A stretch of 64,000 bases of DNA from Tenodera sinensis (Eukaryota > Arthropoda > Insecta > Mantodea > Mantidae), in the NCBI GenBank assembly GCA_030765045.1, contig CM060967.1, positions 20,031,284-20,095,283 of the forward strand, read 5' to 3'. The first letter of the stretch is position 1; the number at the start of each line of letters is the position of its first letter. A program made the translations under genes and the position numbers. A model generated the notes under the pieces. The model had not been told where the DNA came from and did not search any database. It was given only the letters and a program-made list of their open reading frames with translations. This document shows, in pieces, positions 45,871 to 56,211 of this stretch.

Positions 45871-46409
45871 CTTGAATGCCCTTTACACATCACACGCGCT
45901 AACAGATGTATTAGCTTAATGTCTGCTAGCGCAGTCAGTCGTCGGAAAGCTTTTGAAGGGAGGAGGGAAGGAAACTGGATGGAATGAAAGAAGACCACAT
46001 AGAGGGAGGAAATAAAGGACTTGAGCCAAGTTTTGTGTTGAACAAGTGAAATACGACATTCTTTTTCCGTTGTTATCCTAAGTCCAAGGAGGCAATGTGT
46101 TCAGCAGCTGTTGTGATGGCAGAAGAAGCCGGACAATGGCTGATGGTTTCCACCTGCGGTCAACCATGCACCGCACCAAGGTTTCCCCCATGCTTGGAAG
46201 CCTACTTTGTGATTCGCATGACTCATGTCCCATGTCCCATGCGAGCAAGGAGCATGATCGACGAGGGAATTGTCACTGCAGAAATACAATTGAACGGGAA
46301 ATGGTCGCTGGCTTCCTTTTGTCTGACCTCCCGGCAGACATTGTGTCATCGCTGGCGCAACTGGGTACGTACGTACTTCCAGCTAACAACAAAATAGGTG
46401 CAATCTAAA
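45871..46409. other. unclassified DNA
   Basis: Two overlapping frames of 100 and 103 codons (46095-46408) are open in different phases over the same bases. Neither has a recognised domain, so at most one could be real. Confidence 0.3.
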
Positions 46410-46994
46410 TAATCTGTTGTGCTGCACTCACATGGCTTTCTCTACTCTTGTACAAACTCTTATTCCTATATATTCTTCGTGTTGAGATAAACATCTGTAC
46501 AAATTATCTTATTGCTTATTTCCTTGTAGATGCAAGGAGAATAACGATGTTCCATTTGACAGAAGTATAAGTTCTCCAAAACTCACACAAATAACAAGGA
46601 ATTACTGCGAAATGGTTCACTCTACAAAAAAATTTATTGAGACATAAATTGTGTATTTTAGCAAGATCTACATTTTTGTATAGTAAGATTTAGTTCATCT
46701 CTTACGGTTTACCAGTTACGCAAAAGTCATCCACAGTAAACAGGACTACATAGGCTATAGCCACAAAATTCAAGATATGCATTTCATTTGCTATAAATAT
46801 ATCTCAAACATATGTCATTTTAATAAAAATCTTCAAGAGAATCAAAATTTTCTATGTAATGGATAGTTGAAAGTGGAGGAATTTTCTTCAAAATCTTCGT
46901 GTCGCATTCTTGAAAGACATTAAACTTAAATACCAGCTTTGGTTTTTAACCGACTTTTCGGTTTTGACTTACGCTGTCCACACACACACGCACG

Positions 46995-47045
<51 letters not shown>

Positions 47046-47140
47046 ACCTTTTTCTAAAAGTTTTTTTAATTCAGGGAGGGTCAAAACATATTTCCGGTGA
47101 AATCCTGACATCGAACTTTTGGGTGGAATACCTTACTTAA
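46410..47140 (-). mobile_element. R1 element with internal deletion and long CA tract
   Basis: Starts with the reversed 3' terminus (ATCTGTTGTGCTGCACTCAC) and ends near GGGTGGAATACCTTACTT. About 110 bp in the 3' part is deleted around 46540. The CA/CG tract at 46979-47043 is expanded. The final 5' inverted repeat is lost. Confidence 0.92.
46979..47043. repeat. (CA)n/(CG)n microsatellite inside R1
   Basis: CA units, a CGCACGCGCGCG core, then about 20 CA units, at the same R1 coordinate as the tract at 643-711. Confidence 0.95.
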
Positions 47141-47162
47141 ACTAAACCCCTATTGCTACAGC

Positions 47163-47488
47163 TCAGGAAGGACCTTGGCTTGCCGCCCAGCCCCTGCGTC
47201 TGTCACTTCTGCCTCTATAGGCGCCATTGATGGGGCGCAGTACTGGAGAGTGGGAGGTGGTCAGCATCCCCCCCCCCCCAATCCTCCCGGCCAGTTATGC
47301 GGCCTTCGCGACCTGGGGCCGCTACTTCTCCATCAAGTAGCTCCTCAATTGGTCCCCCTGGGGCCTAACGAGGCTGAGTGCAGCCCGTGTCAGACATCCC
47401 AGCGGGGGAAAAATCCCCATGCCGCTACCAGGGATCGAATCCGGGTACTCCGCGCCAGAGGCAAGCGCGCTGCCAACTGCGCTACGGA
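47163..47488 (-). mobile_element. SINE family S2, copy 2, with clear tRNA head
   Basis: The head on the minus strand begins near 47488: TCCGTAGCGCAGTTGGCAGC, containing TAGCGCAGTTGG, an exact box A. GGATTCGATCCC, a near-perfect box B, follows about 35 nt later. The body (GGGGATTTTTCCCCCGCTGG onward) matches copy 1 at 31448-31690. Box spacing fits pol III transcription. It lies between two R1 copies. No duplication was resolved, and a C run near 47269-47278 is an internal slippage site. Confidence 0.8.
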
Positions 47489-47539
47489 TATATAACAGTC
47501 ACGTGACATTGTCCATGTATTTATTAGGTGATATGAATA

Positions 47540-48300
47540 AAAATCTGATGTTTTGTACTTACACTACATTCTCTACTCTTGTGTGCAAAGTATTCTTGCA
47601 AACCATTATTCTTCTATCAGCTTCATGTTAATAGAAATAAACATTTGCAGAAAGTATCTTATTGTTCATTTTCTTATAAGTGCAAGTGGAATATGGGAAT
47701 GTAGTAGGCCTTAAGCCACATTCAAATATTTTAAAGCTGGTCACTATGTGATGGCTTTGAAATTGCGTTCTCTTTACCTGTCCAAGAGATATTCCTATTT
47801 GAGAATAGGATGTTTTGCAATTGGTTCATTCCAAAAAAAATTGTATCTAATATACATTGTGTGTTTTAAGGACATACATTTGTTTGCATGTTTCTTATCT
47901 TTACCAAGTATCAAAAGCCATTCAGAATGAAGAGGACTCCTGAGGACATTCCCAGAAAATTCAAGATATACATTTTGTCACGGAAATATCTTAAACATGT
48001 GGTATTTCAATCAAAATGTTTAGTCATTTTTAAAAAATAAAATTTCAAAAAATGTTCCATGTTAAGGGTGATCTGGGGTGGCTAATTTTCATGAAAATCT
48101 TCGTGTCACATCCTCAGAAGTTGTTTTCTGAATTATACTCTTCAGATACACGCATAAACACGTGCACACACATATCTTTTTCTAAAAATGCTTTCTTTTT
48201 ATTCAGGAAATCTTAAAATACGTATGTATATCCCATAAAATCTCAATAGAAATTTTTGGATGAACTACAATATTTGTTCTAAGCACCTAATACAGAAGAT
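47540..48300 (-). mobile_element. R1 element, nearly full length, diverged
   Basis: The reversed 3' terminus AAATCTGATGTTTTGTACTT, then internal blocks in order to GGATGAACTACAATATTTGT. The 5' inverted repeat itself is not recognisable. Confidence 0.85.
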
Positions 48301-48389
48301 ATAGAGCAACTACTTTTTCAACTTCATATTCATGATTCTGAACACTTCTCTCATTGCCACTCTGCTGGCCTAGATAGAGGTGCAGGATT

Positions 48390-48670
48390 TTATAGTGAAA
48401 GTGGAGTTGGCAGAATTTTCCTAAAAGCCCTCGTGTGGCACTGTTGGAAAATGCTGAATTTAAATACCAAGAATTAAAACAGCTCTTCGCTTTTTAGTTG
48501 TTGTTCACGCACGCGCGCGCACATACGCACGTACAAACGAACATTTTGCTAAAAAGGCACTATAGATCCAGAGGACCTCAGCGTATAGCTATTTCTGATG
48601 AGATCTGGGTATCGAATTGTTTGTGGAATGCAATATTTCTCCTCCACTTCTGTAGTAGAGAAAGTAAAAA
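48390..48670 (-). mobile_element. R1 5' third
   Basis: GTGAAAGTGGAGTTGGCAGA, TTTAAATACCAAG, a CGCACGCGCGCGCACATACG tract, ATCTGGGTATCGAATTGTTT and the 5' inverted repeat AGTAGAGAAAGT (48654-48665) followed by AAAAAGG. Confidence 0.85.
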
Positions 48671-49449
48671 GGCAAAACAGCTGCGTAGGTTAGGTTGGTA
48701 ACTAAGGATGCAGAAGAACCGTGTCAGTGAACTTGGAGACGTCGTAGGAGGGCCAGGGGAAAAAGTACTTGCTCCGGTATGTCTAAACGTTGACGTTTTT
48801 CATTGCAGGCTGCATGAGTATGACCTTTTCAAATTGGACAGCAGATCTGGTGCACTTGTCAAGGAGTTTAATGTAGGACAGATGAAATCTTGAGTGGTGT
48901 TACCACTCCAAGGGGCTTAGGGCAATATGTTAATCAAAGATTTTGGGGGCCACCTGTGTAACTGTTTAGTACGTTGATCTAAGACCCCCCGTGGCCTATG
49001 CAAACTCGTCTGCTGAGGAGGATAAATGTAGGTTAATAACCCATAACGATTTCGTCACTTGTAGGTGGGTATAATGAGACGTGTGTGACTAGCGGTTCCA
49101 AGGCAGCAGATAAATCCCATTAGGCATTAGGACACTAAACACCCTGCTTGCAGTGGTTGCATAGCGCTGAAAACGTGGCACCAGGCCTGGAGCAAATCGC
49201 GTCCAACTTCCGGATACTGTGTGGAGAGGTCCATCTGTCCTGTCGCCTGGGAAATTATTCAAGAGTAACCAGTTTGGTTGGTGGGTGTAGGCGAGCTGGC
49301 TTGTTTGCTCCTTCTACAGGGTGTCGCACAAGCTTGCCTTTCATAATCACTGCAATCTTCTTCACCGGTTCCGGTTTATTGACCTGCATTTCTCACGTTT
49401 GCCAGAAAACCGCCTATTGCTTTCTCAACCACTGACCTTTACCCAATAG
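48671..49449. other. unclassified DNA
   Basis: A 61-codon frame (48708-48893) and a 95-codon frame (49148-49435) have no domain. Nothing else was recognised. Confidence 0.35.
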
Positions 49450-49565
49450 AGGCAGTGTTGAGCCACATCCAAAAATTTGGTATCCAAATCTTTTGCTACT
49501 CTGAAATCCCTTGAGCCTCACTTGCAGAGAAAAATCTGTGCGTGCGTGTGACTATGAGTTAAACT
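49450..49565 (+). mobile_element. R1 5' fragment, diverged
   Basis: CCACATCCAAAAATTTGGTA, CCCTTGAGCCTCACTTGCAG and a GTGCGTGCGTGTG tract followed by GAGTTAAAC in R1 order. Confidence 0.5.
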
Positions 49566-49775
49566 ATAGAAATTGAGCTTTTATGTAGCATCTTTGAAAA
49601 TATGTGATTTCGTGTACTTTCTGTATCTTTTGTGTAGCTGTCTTTGACCTTTGTGGTTATTTGGAAGCTTATACTGGGTCCGTGTGCTTGTATCCTATGG
49701 ATAACCCTCTGCAAAACAAAAAGCAATGACTCAAAGACAAAACAGACACACTATGCAACAAAGTTCGCGCAGAAC

Positions 49776-50626
49776 TTTACTTTCTCTACTGGTAAGTAGG
49801 GGAAGTATTGTATTCCATCCAAAAATTCGATGTCGAGATTTCACCGGAAATATATGTTTTGAGGCTCCGTGAATCCAAAAAAAGCATTTTTAGAAAAAGG
49901 TCCGTGTGTGTGTCTGTCTGTCAGACTGTGGACAGCATAACTCAAAAACGAAAAGTCGGTTAAAAACCAAAGTTGGTATTTAAGTTTAATGTCTTTCAAG
50001 GATGCGACTCGAAGATTTTGAAGAAAATAGCCCCACCCTAAACTACCCTTTACATGGAAAATTTTTCGAAAATTTTGATTTTCTTGAAAATGGCTCTAAA
50101 AATTTTGATTAAAATGTCATATGTTTGAGATATTTTTATGACAAATGAAATGTATATCTTGAATTTTCTGGCTATAGCCCCTGTAGTCGTATTTACTCTG
50201 GACGAATTTTGCATAACTGGTAAACCGTTAGAGATAGACCAAATGATACTGTAGAAAAAATGTAGATCTTGCTAAAATACACAATTTATGTCTCAATAAA
50301 TTTTCTTGTAGGGTGAATCATTTCGGAGATATTCCTCGTTATGTGTGTGAGTTTCGGAAAACTTAGAACTTTAGTGAAATGGGTCATCGTTGTTCATTCT
50401 TTTATATGTTAAGTGTGCAAAGACAACATAATCTCAAAGCTTTAAAACATTTGACTATCGCACAAAGCCTAGTGTATTCCCCCTTGTACCTACAAGGAAA
50501 TTATCAATTAGATAAATTGTACAAATGTTTATCTTAACTAATACGAAGAAGATATAGGAATAAGAGTTTGTAAGAATGGTTAGTACAAGAGTAGAGAAAG
50601 TCATGTGAGTGCAACACATCAGATTT
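49776..50626 (+). mobile_element. R1 element, full length, young
   Basis: Terminal inverted repeats ACTTTCTCTACT (49779-49790) and AGTAGAGAAAGT (50590-50601) are intact. The unit ends CAACACATCAGATTTTC. It is very similar to the copy at 51995-52855 and shares the GGTAAGTAGGGGAAGTATTG start. It is immediately followed by an inverted R1 5' fragment (50640-50715). Confidence 0.97.
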
Positions 50627-50639
50627 TCTAAATAAGCCT

Positions 50640-50715
50640 TTTTGTTTTAGGGCACCTCAAAAGGTGTATTTCCAGTGAATTTTGGTTGAAATGCAATACT
50701 TCATCTATTTGCTTT
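50640..50715 (-). mobile_element. R1 5' fragment, inverted behind a full copy
   Basis: GGGCACCTCAAAAGGTGTAT, a GTGAATTTTGG block and GAAATGCAATACTTCATCTA are the reversed 5' blocks. The terminal inverted repeat is lost. Confidence 0.7.
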
Positions 50716-51377
50716 AGATAACTGGTAAGGAGAAACTTATAAATCAATTTCCAGAATGAATCGAATTGCTATATTTAGCTCACAATAATATTTTAAATGC
50801 ATTCTTTAGTATCAACCGGAGTTGTGTACTGGAGACGTGCAATTGAAATTGCCACCCTGATATTGTTGTGCGTATGGTATGACTATTTCCCAAAGAAAAG
50901 ACATCCAGATAAAATCGTCCTTCCCTGATAACCGCCCAGTTATATCCACTAGCCAGGCAGCTGAAGGCAACTTTCATTTTGTGGCTGGATATCGTGTTTT
51001 TCTTTCTTTAAAAGCCTTTTGCTTATTATTTCCCCTCCACTCTTCTTTCTTCCCTCGTTTTTGTAATTATCATGTGCCTCTTTAGAATTGCATCACTTTC
51101 CCCTCCGCGATATTGTCTCACAAGAATGAACTAATTGCTGTTTTTATTTCATGGCGGACAGAACTAGGGGACAATACAAACGATGCGTTTTATCACCACA
51201 ACTTCTCCTTTTTCGTAAAGATGTTGAGAAAACATGAGATGTTGCCATGATTTCTTCGGAGGTTCAGGAAAACAGTCGGCAATCTTCGTCTTACGAAACT
51301 ACTGAGATAGAACCAGTTTTAAACCATAAGGTTGCCGATAAATAAATTATTATCATATTTTCTGTAACGCAAACTTA
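50716..51377. other. unclassified DNA
   Basis: Frames of 65 and 68 codons (50780-51085) have no domain. Nothing else was seen. Confidence 0.35.
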
Positions 51378-51935
51378 TAGTGCGTACTTAGAGAAAGTAT
51401 TGCATTCCACCCAAGCATTCTATATCCTAGTTTCACTAGAAATGCAACTTTTGAAGTCCCTTGAATATATAAAAACGATTTTTAGAAATATTTTCGTGTG
51501 TGTGTGTTTGTGTGTGCGTGCGTGCGCTAAAATGGTATTTGGATTCAGTATCTATGGACGCAACAGAAAGGTCCCCCGATACCATCCACGTTATATATGG
51601 AAAAATGTTTGTTATTTTTTATTTTCTATAAAATAACTTTTCGATTTTGATTTAAATACATTATGTTTAAGATATTCACGTGATTAATAAAATTATATCT
51701 TCAACTTTTTGGAAATTTCCTGTGTATTCCACTTTAATTGAATGAATTTGGCATCTCTAATTTTGTGTAACTGGCAAACCATAAGAGAAAGGCAAAAACT
51801 TACGCACGCAAAATGCAGATATGTCTGAAACCACTTATTTATTTAAAATAAATAATTCGTGGCATCAGCAATTTCCGAGGTATTCCTTGTCGTTGGTTTG
51901 AGTTTGTCAACACTTGTCATTTTTTAAGGTGCTGT
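51378..51935 (+). mobile_element. R1 element, old, 3'-truncated
   Basis: Starts GTGCGTACTTAGAGAAAGTA and keeps the CATTCCACCCAAGCATTC block, a GTGTGTGTGTGTTTGTGTGT tract and later blocks to GAGGTATTCCTTGTCG. It is clearly older than the neighbouring copy at 51995. Confidence 0.75.
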
Positions 51936-51994
51936 CACTATTCCATTTCTAAACCTCTCATTTAGCGAGTAGTTTTTTAATCCCGAAGAGCGCG

Positions 51995-52855
51995 AAAACT
52001 TTCTCTACTGGTAAGTAGGGGAAGTATTGTATTCCACCCAAAAATTCGATGTCGAGATTTCACCGGAAATACATGTTTTGAGGCCCCTGAATCCAAAAAG
52101 AAGCATTTTTAGAAAAAGATCCGTGTGTGTGTCTGTGTGTCAGTCTGTCAGGCTGTGGACAGCATAACTCAAAAACGAAAAGTCGGTTATAAACCAAAGT
52201 TGGTATTTAAGTTTAATGTCTTTCAGGGATGTGATACGAAGATTTTGAAGAAAATAGCCCCACCCTAAACCACCCTTTACATGGAAAATGTTTCGAAAAT
52301 TTTGATTTTCTTGAAAATGGCTCTAACGATTTTGATTAAAATGTCATATGTTTGAGACATTTTGATGACAAATGAAATGTATATGTTGAATTTTCTGGCT
52401 ATAGCCCCTGTAGTCGTATTTACTCTGGACGACTTTTGCATAACTGGTATATCGTTAGAGATAGACCAAATTATACTATACAAAAAATGTAGATCTTGCT
52501 AAAATACACAATTTATGTCTCAATAAATTTTCCTGTAGGGTGAACCATTTCGGAGATATTCCTTGTTATGAGTGTTAGTTTCGGAAAACTTAGAACTTTC
52601 GTGAAATGGATCATCGTTGTTCATGTTTTTATATGTTAAGTGTGCAAAGACAACAGAATCTCAAACATTTGACTATCTCACAAAGCCTACTGTATTCTAA
52701 CATTCCCCTTGCACCTACAAGGAAATAAGCAACAAGATAATTTGTACAAATGTTTATCTCAACTAACAAGAAAGAAGATATAGGAATAAAAGTTTGTAAG
52801 AATGGTTAGTTCAAGAGTAGAGAAAGTCATGTGAGTGCAACACGTCAGATTTTTT
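51995..52855 (+). mobile_element. R1 element, full-length reference copy (HINE/Helentron-like)
   Basis: This is the copy used to define R1. In order it has ACTTTCTCTACT (51998-52009), GGTAAGTAGGGG, the TTCCACCCAAAAATTCGATG block, a GT-rich microsatellite at 52122-52150 (110-140 bp in), CAGCATAACTCAAAAACGAA, GGCTCTAACGATTTTGATTA and GTCGTATTTACTCTGGACGA. It ends with the inverted partner AGTAGAGAAAGT (52816-52827). About 25 bp follow, in which ATGTG and CACGT/CACAT can pair around a 7-nt loop, then CAGATTTTT. There is no coding capacity. Subterminal inverted repeats, a 5' microsatellite, a 3' hairpin beyond the second repeat and T-rich ends resemble HINE/DINE-1 elements, which are non-autonomous Helentrons mobilised by a Rep-helicase partner. 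No such partner is in this window. A MITE with extended ends is the main alternative. Confidence 0.92.
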
Positions 52856-53850
52856 TTCTTTCCTGTTTCCATAATTCTTTCTGCTGAAAGCATATTATCT
52901 TGAGACAGCTGGGACTTTTAGATAAAATAGGAGGCATATAGACAGTGGGTATACCTCGATTGCATAAAAACTGTTGCTTAACATTTGCTGCAACATTTCA
53001 TGCATAAAAACTCAACAATGACTTTTGTAAGAAATAACTCGGCTTCAGAAAAGAAAACGGTCTGAATCTTGCAAAGTGTGATCGATAAAGAAGGTAGTCG
53101 ATGAAGAATCGCCTGTTTTGGCGGACATCAGAGTATCAGGCCTTCTGCGATGCCAACTGGATATGAGTACATAAAAAATGATACCACTTCAAGAAACATT
53201 TATGTCGCAAACAGTTACATGTTCAATGTACTAGCGGCAGCGTGTGTGAGAAGGGTTCGTCAACTGTTCTTGCATGCTACAGTCAAAGCTGAAATTGCAC
53301 AAAACTTGTAGTCGACAAGTTGATATATGGAATATACTTAACTAGTCATTACAGTTGATGTAATTATTTTTTATATGATTAAGGGTACACTGGGAGCGAA
53401 TTTTGAAACATACTTATCTGAATATCGGTTTGAAAATATTTGTTGAACATATTTATCCTATGTATAATAATAACATAGGTACGAGATAAAATGTGATGAA
53501 CCAAAGGACTGATGTATAAGAAGAGTCCAGCTATAACTGTTGTTGCTGGTTTTCCTAGGCTGAAAAAAGAGAGAACAAATGCGGAAACCGACCAGAATTT
53601 CTTGAGAATGGACGTAGAGTAATAAATCCGGTCAAGAGCAAGGAAAGATGAGGAAACAAGTCCCCGACAACAACCTGTTCCTGGCGAACAGCAATTGAGA
53701 AGTCAAAAGGTTTACCTGCACTCACTCGCGGTGCCGACTCACAGGTTACTTCTAACGTGAGGAGCAATAGATTAATCTCTCGCTTCGTCTGCTACGATCT
53801 TGTCTCGTATACCTTTCGTTTTTTGTTAAAATGCCTGTCTGGCATTAGAT
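52856..53850. other. unclassified DNA
   Basis: No feature supported. A 70-codon minus frame at 53555-53767 has no motif. Confidence 0.35.
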
Positions 53851-53861
53851 TGAAGGGTCGT

Positions 53862-53998
53862 TGTTGTTGTAGTGTTTAACGCCCGCTTTTACTACTACGG
53901 CACCGCAGGCGGTGACACTGATGACACATGGAATGAAGATGGAGCACCGGTGGAATGAGATGGCGGGGGAAACCGGAGCACCCGGAGAAAACCCGCCC
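53862..53998 (-). mobile_element. SINE, 5'-truncated, with 11-bp target-site duplication
   Basis: Flanked by TGAAGGGTCGT on both sides (53851-53861 and 53999-54009). On the minus strand it opens with GGGCGGGTTTTCTCCGGGTG, passes GGTTTCCCCCGCCATCTC and ends GGGCGTTAAACACTACAACA with a CAACAACA-type tail. The 36-bp core at 53962-53997 matches 56323-56358 at 30 of 36 positions. The second copy still has a tRNA head, so this one is truncated. Retrotransposition is well supported by the duplication and the tail. Confidence 0.9.
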
Positions 53999-54099
53999 TG
54001 AAGGGTCGTAAACACCTCCTAAGGTCATTTTTACTTTCTCTGCTACTTATCTAGAAAATTTGTAGGAAGTATTTACACTCCACTCAAAAATTGGGGTCC

Positions 54100-54188
54100 T
54101 CGAATTTAAGGATAGTCGAAATGGTGCTCCGCCGGATTTGAACCCGCGACCTTGGGAACCAGAGACTAGCACATTATCCTTAAGACGA
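54100..54188 (-). mobile_element. tRNA-like SINE inside R1
   Basis: On the minus strand GGTTCAAATCC (plus 54134-54144) is a near-perfect box B, preceded by AGGTCGCGG. A 9-bp inverted pair TTAAGGATA/TATCCTTAA (54106-54114 and 54175-54183) brackets the unit and may pair the two ends of the tRNA-like region. Confidence 0.65.
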
Positions 54189-54300
54189 CATTTACTGAAA
54201 CATTAACAAAAATGAGTCGGGTAAATATCAAACTTGGTGTTCCAAAGATGTGATAGAAAGATTTTGAAGAAAACCTCCCACCCCAAACTACCTTTTACAT

Positions 54301-54478
54301 GTCTGCCTCATATTAAAGAGGTCCCTAGTTCGAATCTCGGTTAGGGTGAATTATCTCGGTAACGTTTTTTCCGGGATGTTTCTTTATCTGTGAAGACAGT
54401 GTGGGTTAGCTTTAAGCTCTATGAACTCCGGGCTCATTTGAGTATCATTTCACCCATTCATTCACAATCCGATGGTTC
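54301..54478 (+). mobile_element. SINE inside R1
   Basis: AGTTCGAATCTC (54327-54338) is a box B-like motif, and the body includes GAATTATCTCGGTAACG and GGGCTCATTTGAGTATCATT. The latter recurs in reverse at 13330-13350. R1 order resumes directly after it. Confidence 0.6.
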
Positions 54479-54699
54479 TGAATGAGTTTTTTTATAACTG
54501 GTAAACCGTAAGAGATATACAAAAGCTTACTACATCATACTAAAGCGCACAATTTATTTCAAATTATTTTTTGTGACGTTAACCATCTCAGAGATATTCT
54601 CTGTTAATTGTTTATTATTTTCTATTCAGGGAGCCTCAGAACGCACATTTCCTATGAAAGCTGGGTATCAATTTTTGGGTGAAATGCAATAATTAAACA

Positions 54700-55436
54700 G
54701 AAATCCTTGAATATTCTCTCTCCTGTATGACATACAAATGTAGAATTAGTTGTTAGTGGAAGCCCAGTAAATTAGACTTCAGTCATACAAGTTGGCCGCG
54801 CATGCAGTGTTTATTTTACGTCTCGGCTACCTCACATATTGCAGCCGGTCTTGGTTCCACCAAGATGGTTAGCCAGTTGGCTCAAGTTGAACACCCTCAT
54901 CTGCTCCACTCGCTGAAGAAAGAAAATTACTATTCACAAAGTACTGGTTTTCATGCAACCGAATAGAGGTGGAAAAATGTAGAAAATAGAGGTTTTGCTA
55001 CTCTATGGATTTTAGTTAGACTTTATTAACTATGTAAATTAAAAAAAATACTGAAGTTTAGGATGCTGAATGGATATACATACGTTTTCAAATGAAGACG
55101 ACGATTCAAATAAGTTTAAATGAGAAAAGGCAAAAGTGGATTTTGTTATGGAACTGCAAGTATGCTACTATTTTATTACTAAAACTTACGAAAAGAGTAA
55201 ATGAAAGAAACATATAAATAATAAACATAATACGATATTTAGAGTGATTATATGCATTCCAATAGTGATATACATAATCAAACAAGCAAACAAAGCTAAA
55301 TAAAAAGCAGTGCTGCTGTTTTAAACTGGTGTAAGAAAACTCGACACTTTTTCTTTGCGTCTTAAATTTTTCACCAATCATACATTAGTTGATTGTGTAG
55401 GTACACTAATTAAAAAATGCTATCGACATTTAGGCT
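54700..55436. other. unclassified DNA
   Basis: 54800-54910 is slightly GC-richer, with a possible SINE-like TTGGTTCCACC, but no paired boxes. A 91-codon minus frame at 55106-55381 has no motif. Confidence 0.3.
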
Positions 55437-55965
55437 GTGCAGTTATAGCACCGAAAACAATAAGAGCGAAAATAGTATTACAAGAAAAAATTTTGAACAA
55501 ATAAACTGTCTTAAGTACTTTGACTGCAACGTGTTATATCTCAAAAATGGAGATATGAGAAATAAAATTAATAGATTTAATCAGATGTGTGGTACCATAA
55601 AAATAATACAAGACGAGACAATATTGGACAATGACGAAACAACAACAAAGAAAACTTGAGGTGGCAGAGATGCGATTTTTAAGACCTGTAGCTCGTTATA
55701 CATAAAGACATAGAAGAACAAGAAGAAAAAGGAGTGAAGAAAAGGTGTTAAACATCTTCAATTTAACAGAAAAGAATCACCAATATCTGAATAATTGGAG
55801 GGACCATGTAGAAACAATGGATAGTTACCGCATTCCAGATTAATTATGACGTATAAACCTACAGGAAAATAAATATAGGTAAGCCGAGAAGAAGATGGAT
55901 GGAACTGTTTTGATATATGAGACCGGAACAAGCCTAAGTGGCTTAAATTCTGTTGATGATGCTCA
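55437..55965 (+). pseudogene. LINE reverse-transcriptase C-terminal remnant
   Basis: In shifting forward frames it encodes NKINRFNQMCGTI, then EMRFLRPVARYT, NNWRDHVETMDSYRIPD, YKPTGK, PRRRWMELF and YMRPEQA. This is the usual order for the segment after the reverse-transcriptase domain of insect LINEs, ending in 'RPxRRW'. A deletion between GTI and EMRF removes the stretch that usually holds a 'K..LYGSETW' motif. Stops at several points make it inactive. The fragment ends beside a GAT/GGT microsatellite that probably grew from its tail. Confidence 0.8.
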
Positions 55966-55986
55966 TGATTTTTTTAATTAACGCTC

Positions 55987-56155
55987 ATGATGATGATGGT
56001 GGTGGTGGTGATGGTGGTGGTGATGATGATGATGATGGTGGTGGTGGTGATGGTGGTGGTGGCGGCGGCGGCGGCGGTGGTGGTGGTGGTGGTGGTGGTG
56101 GTGGTGGTGGTGGTGGTGGTGATGGCGGCGGCGGCGGTGGCGGCGGTGGTGGTGA
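55987..56155. repeat. (GAT)n/(GGT)n/(GGC)n microsatellite at a LINE 3' end
   Basis: About 170 bp of GAT, GGT and GGC triplets. It starts from TGATGATGATGG a few bases after the LINE fragment and a T run. The glycine- and histidine-rich frames on the two strands are artefacts. Confidence 0.95.
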
Positions 56156-56211
56156 TTAACTTCTAGAACTTGAATTGCCCCTTTCTCCCTGGGAATACTC
56201 ACTATTTAGGC

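Larger units (their letters stand above)
54022..54690 (+). mobile_element. R1 mosaic broken by two SINEs
   Basis: R1 pieces in forward order: 54022-54099 (TTTTTACTTTCTCTGCTACT, then CACTCAAAAATTGG), 54189-54300 (CAAAAATGAGTCGG, TTTTGAAGAAAACCTCCCAC) and 54479-54625 (TAACTGGTAAACCGTAAGAG, GACGTTAACCATCTCAGAGA). They are separated by SINEs at 54100-54188 and 54301-54478. An inverted R1 5' piece ends the unit (54630-54690). Confidence 0.75.

Noticed and set aside
46095..46408. Two overlapping ~100-codon frames
   Set aside because: Different phases of the same bases, no domain, no splice or promoter evidence.
49776..52855. LTR retrotransposon formed by the two near-identical R1 copies
   Set aside because: The copies lack TG...CA ends, the interior has no retroviral-type coding sequence, and R1 occurs many times alone and in both orientations.
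55953..56202. Gly/Asp-rich and His/Arg-rich frames
   Set aside because: Artefacts of the GGT/GAT microsatellite.
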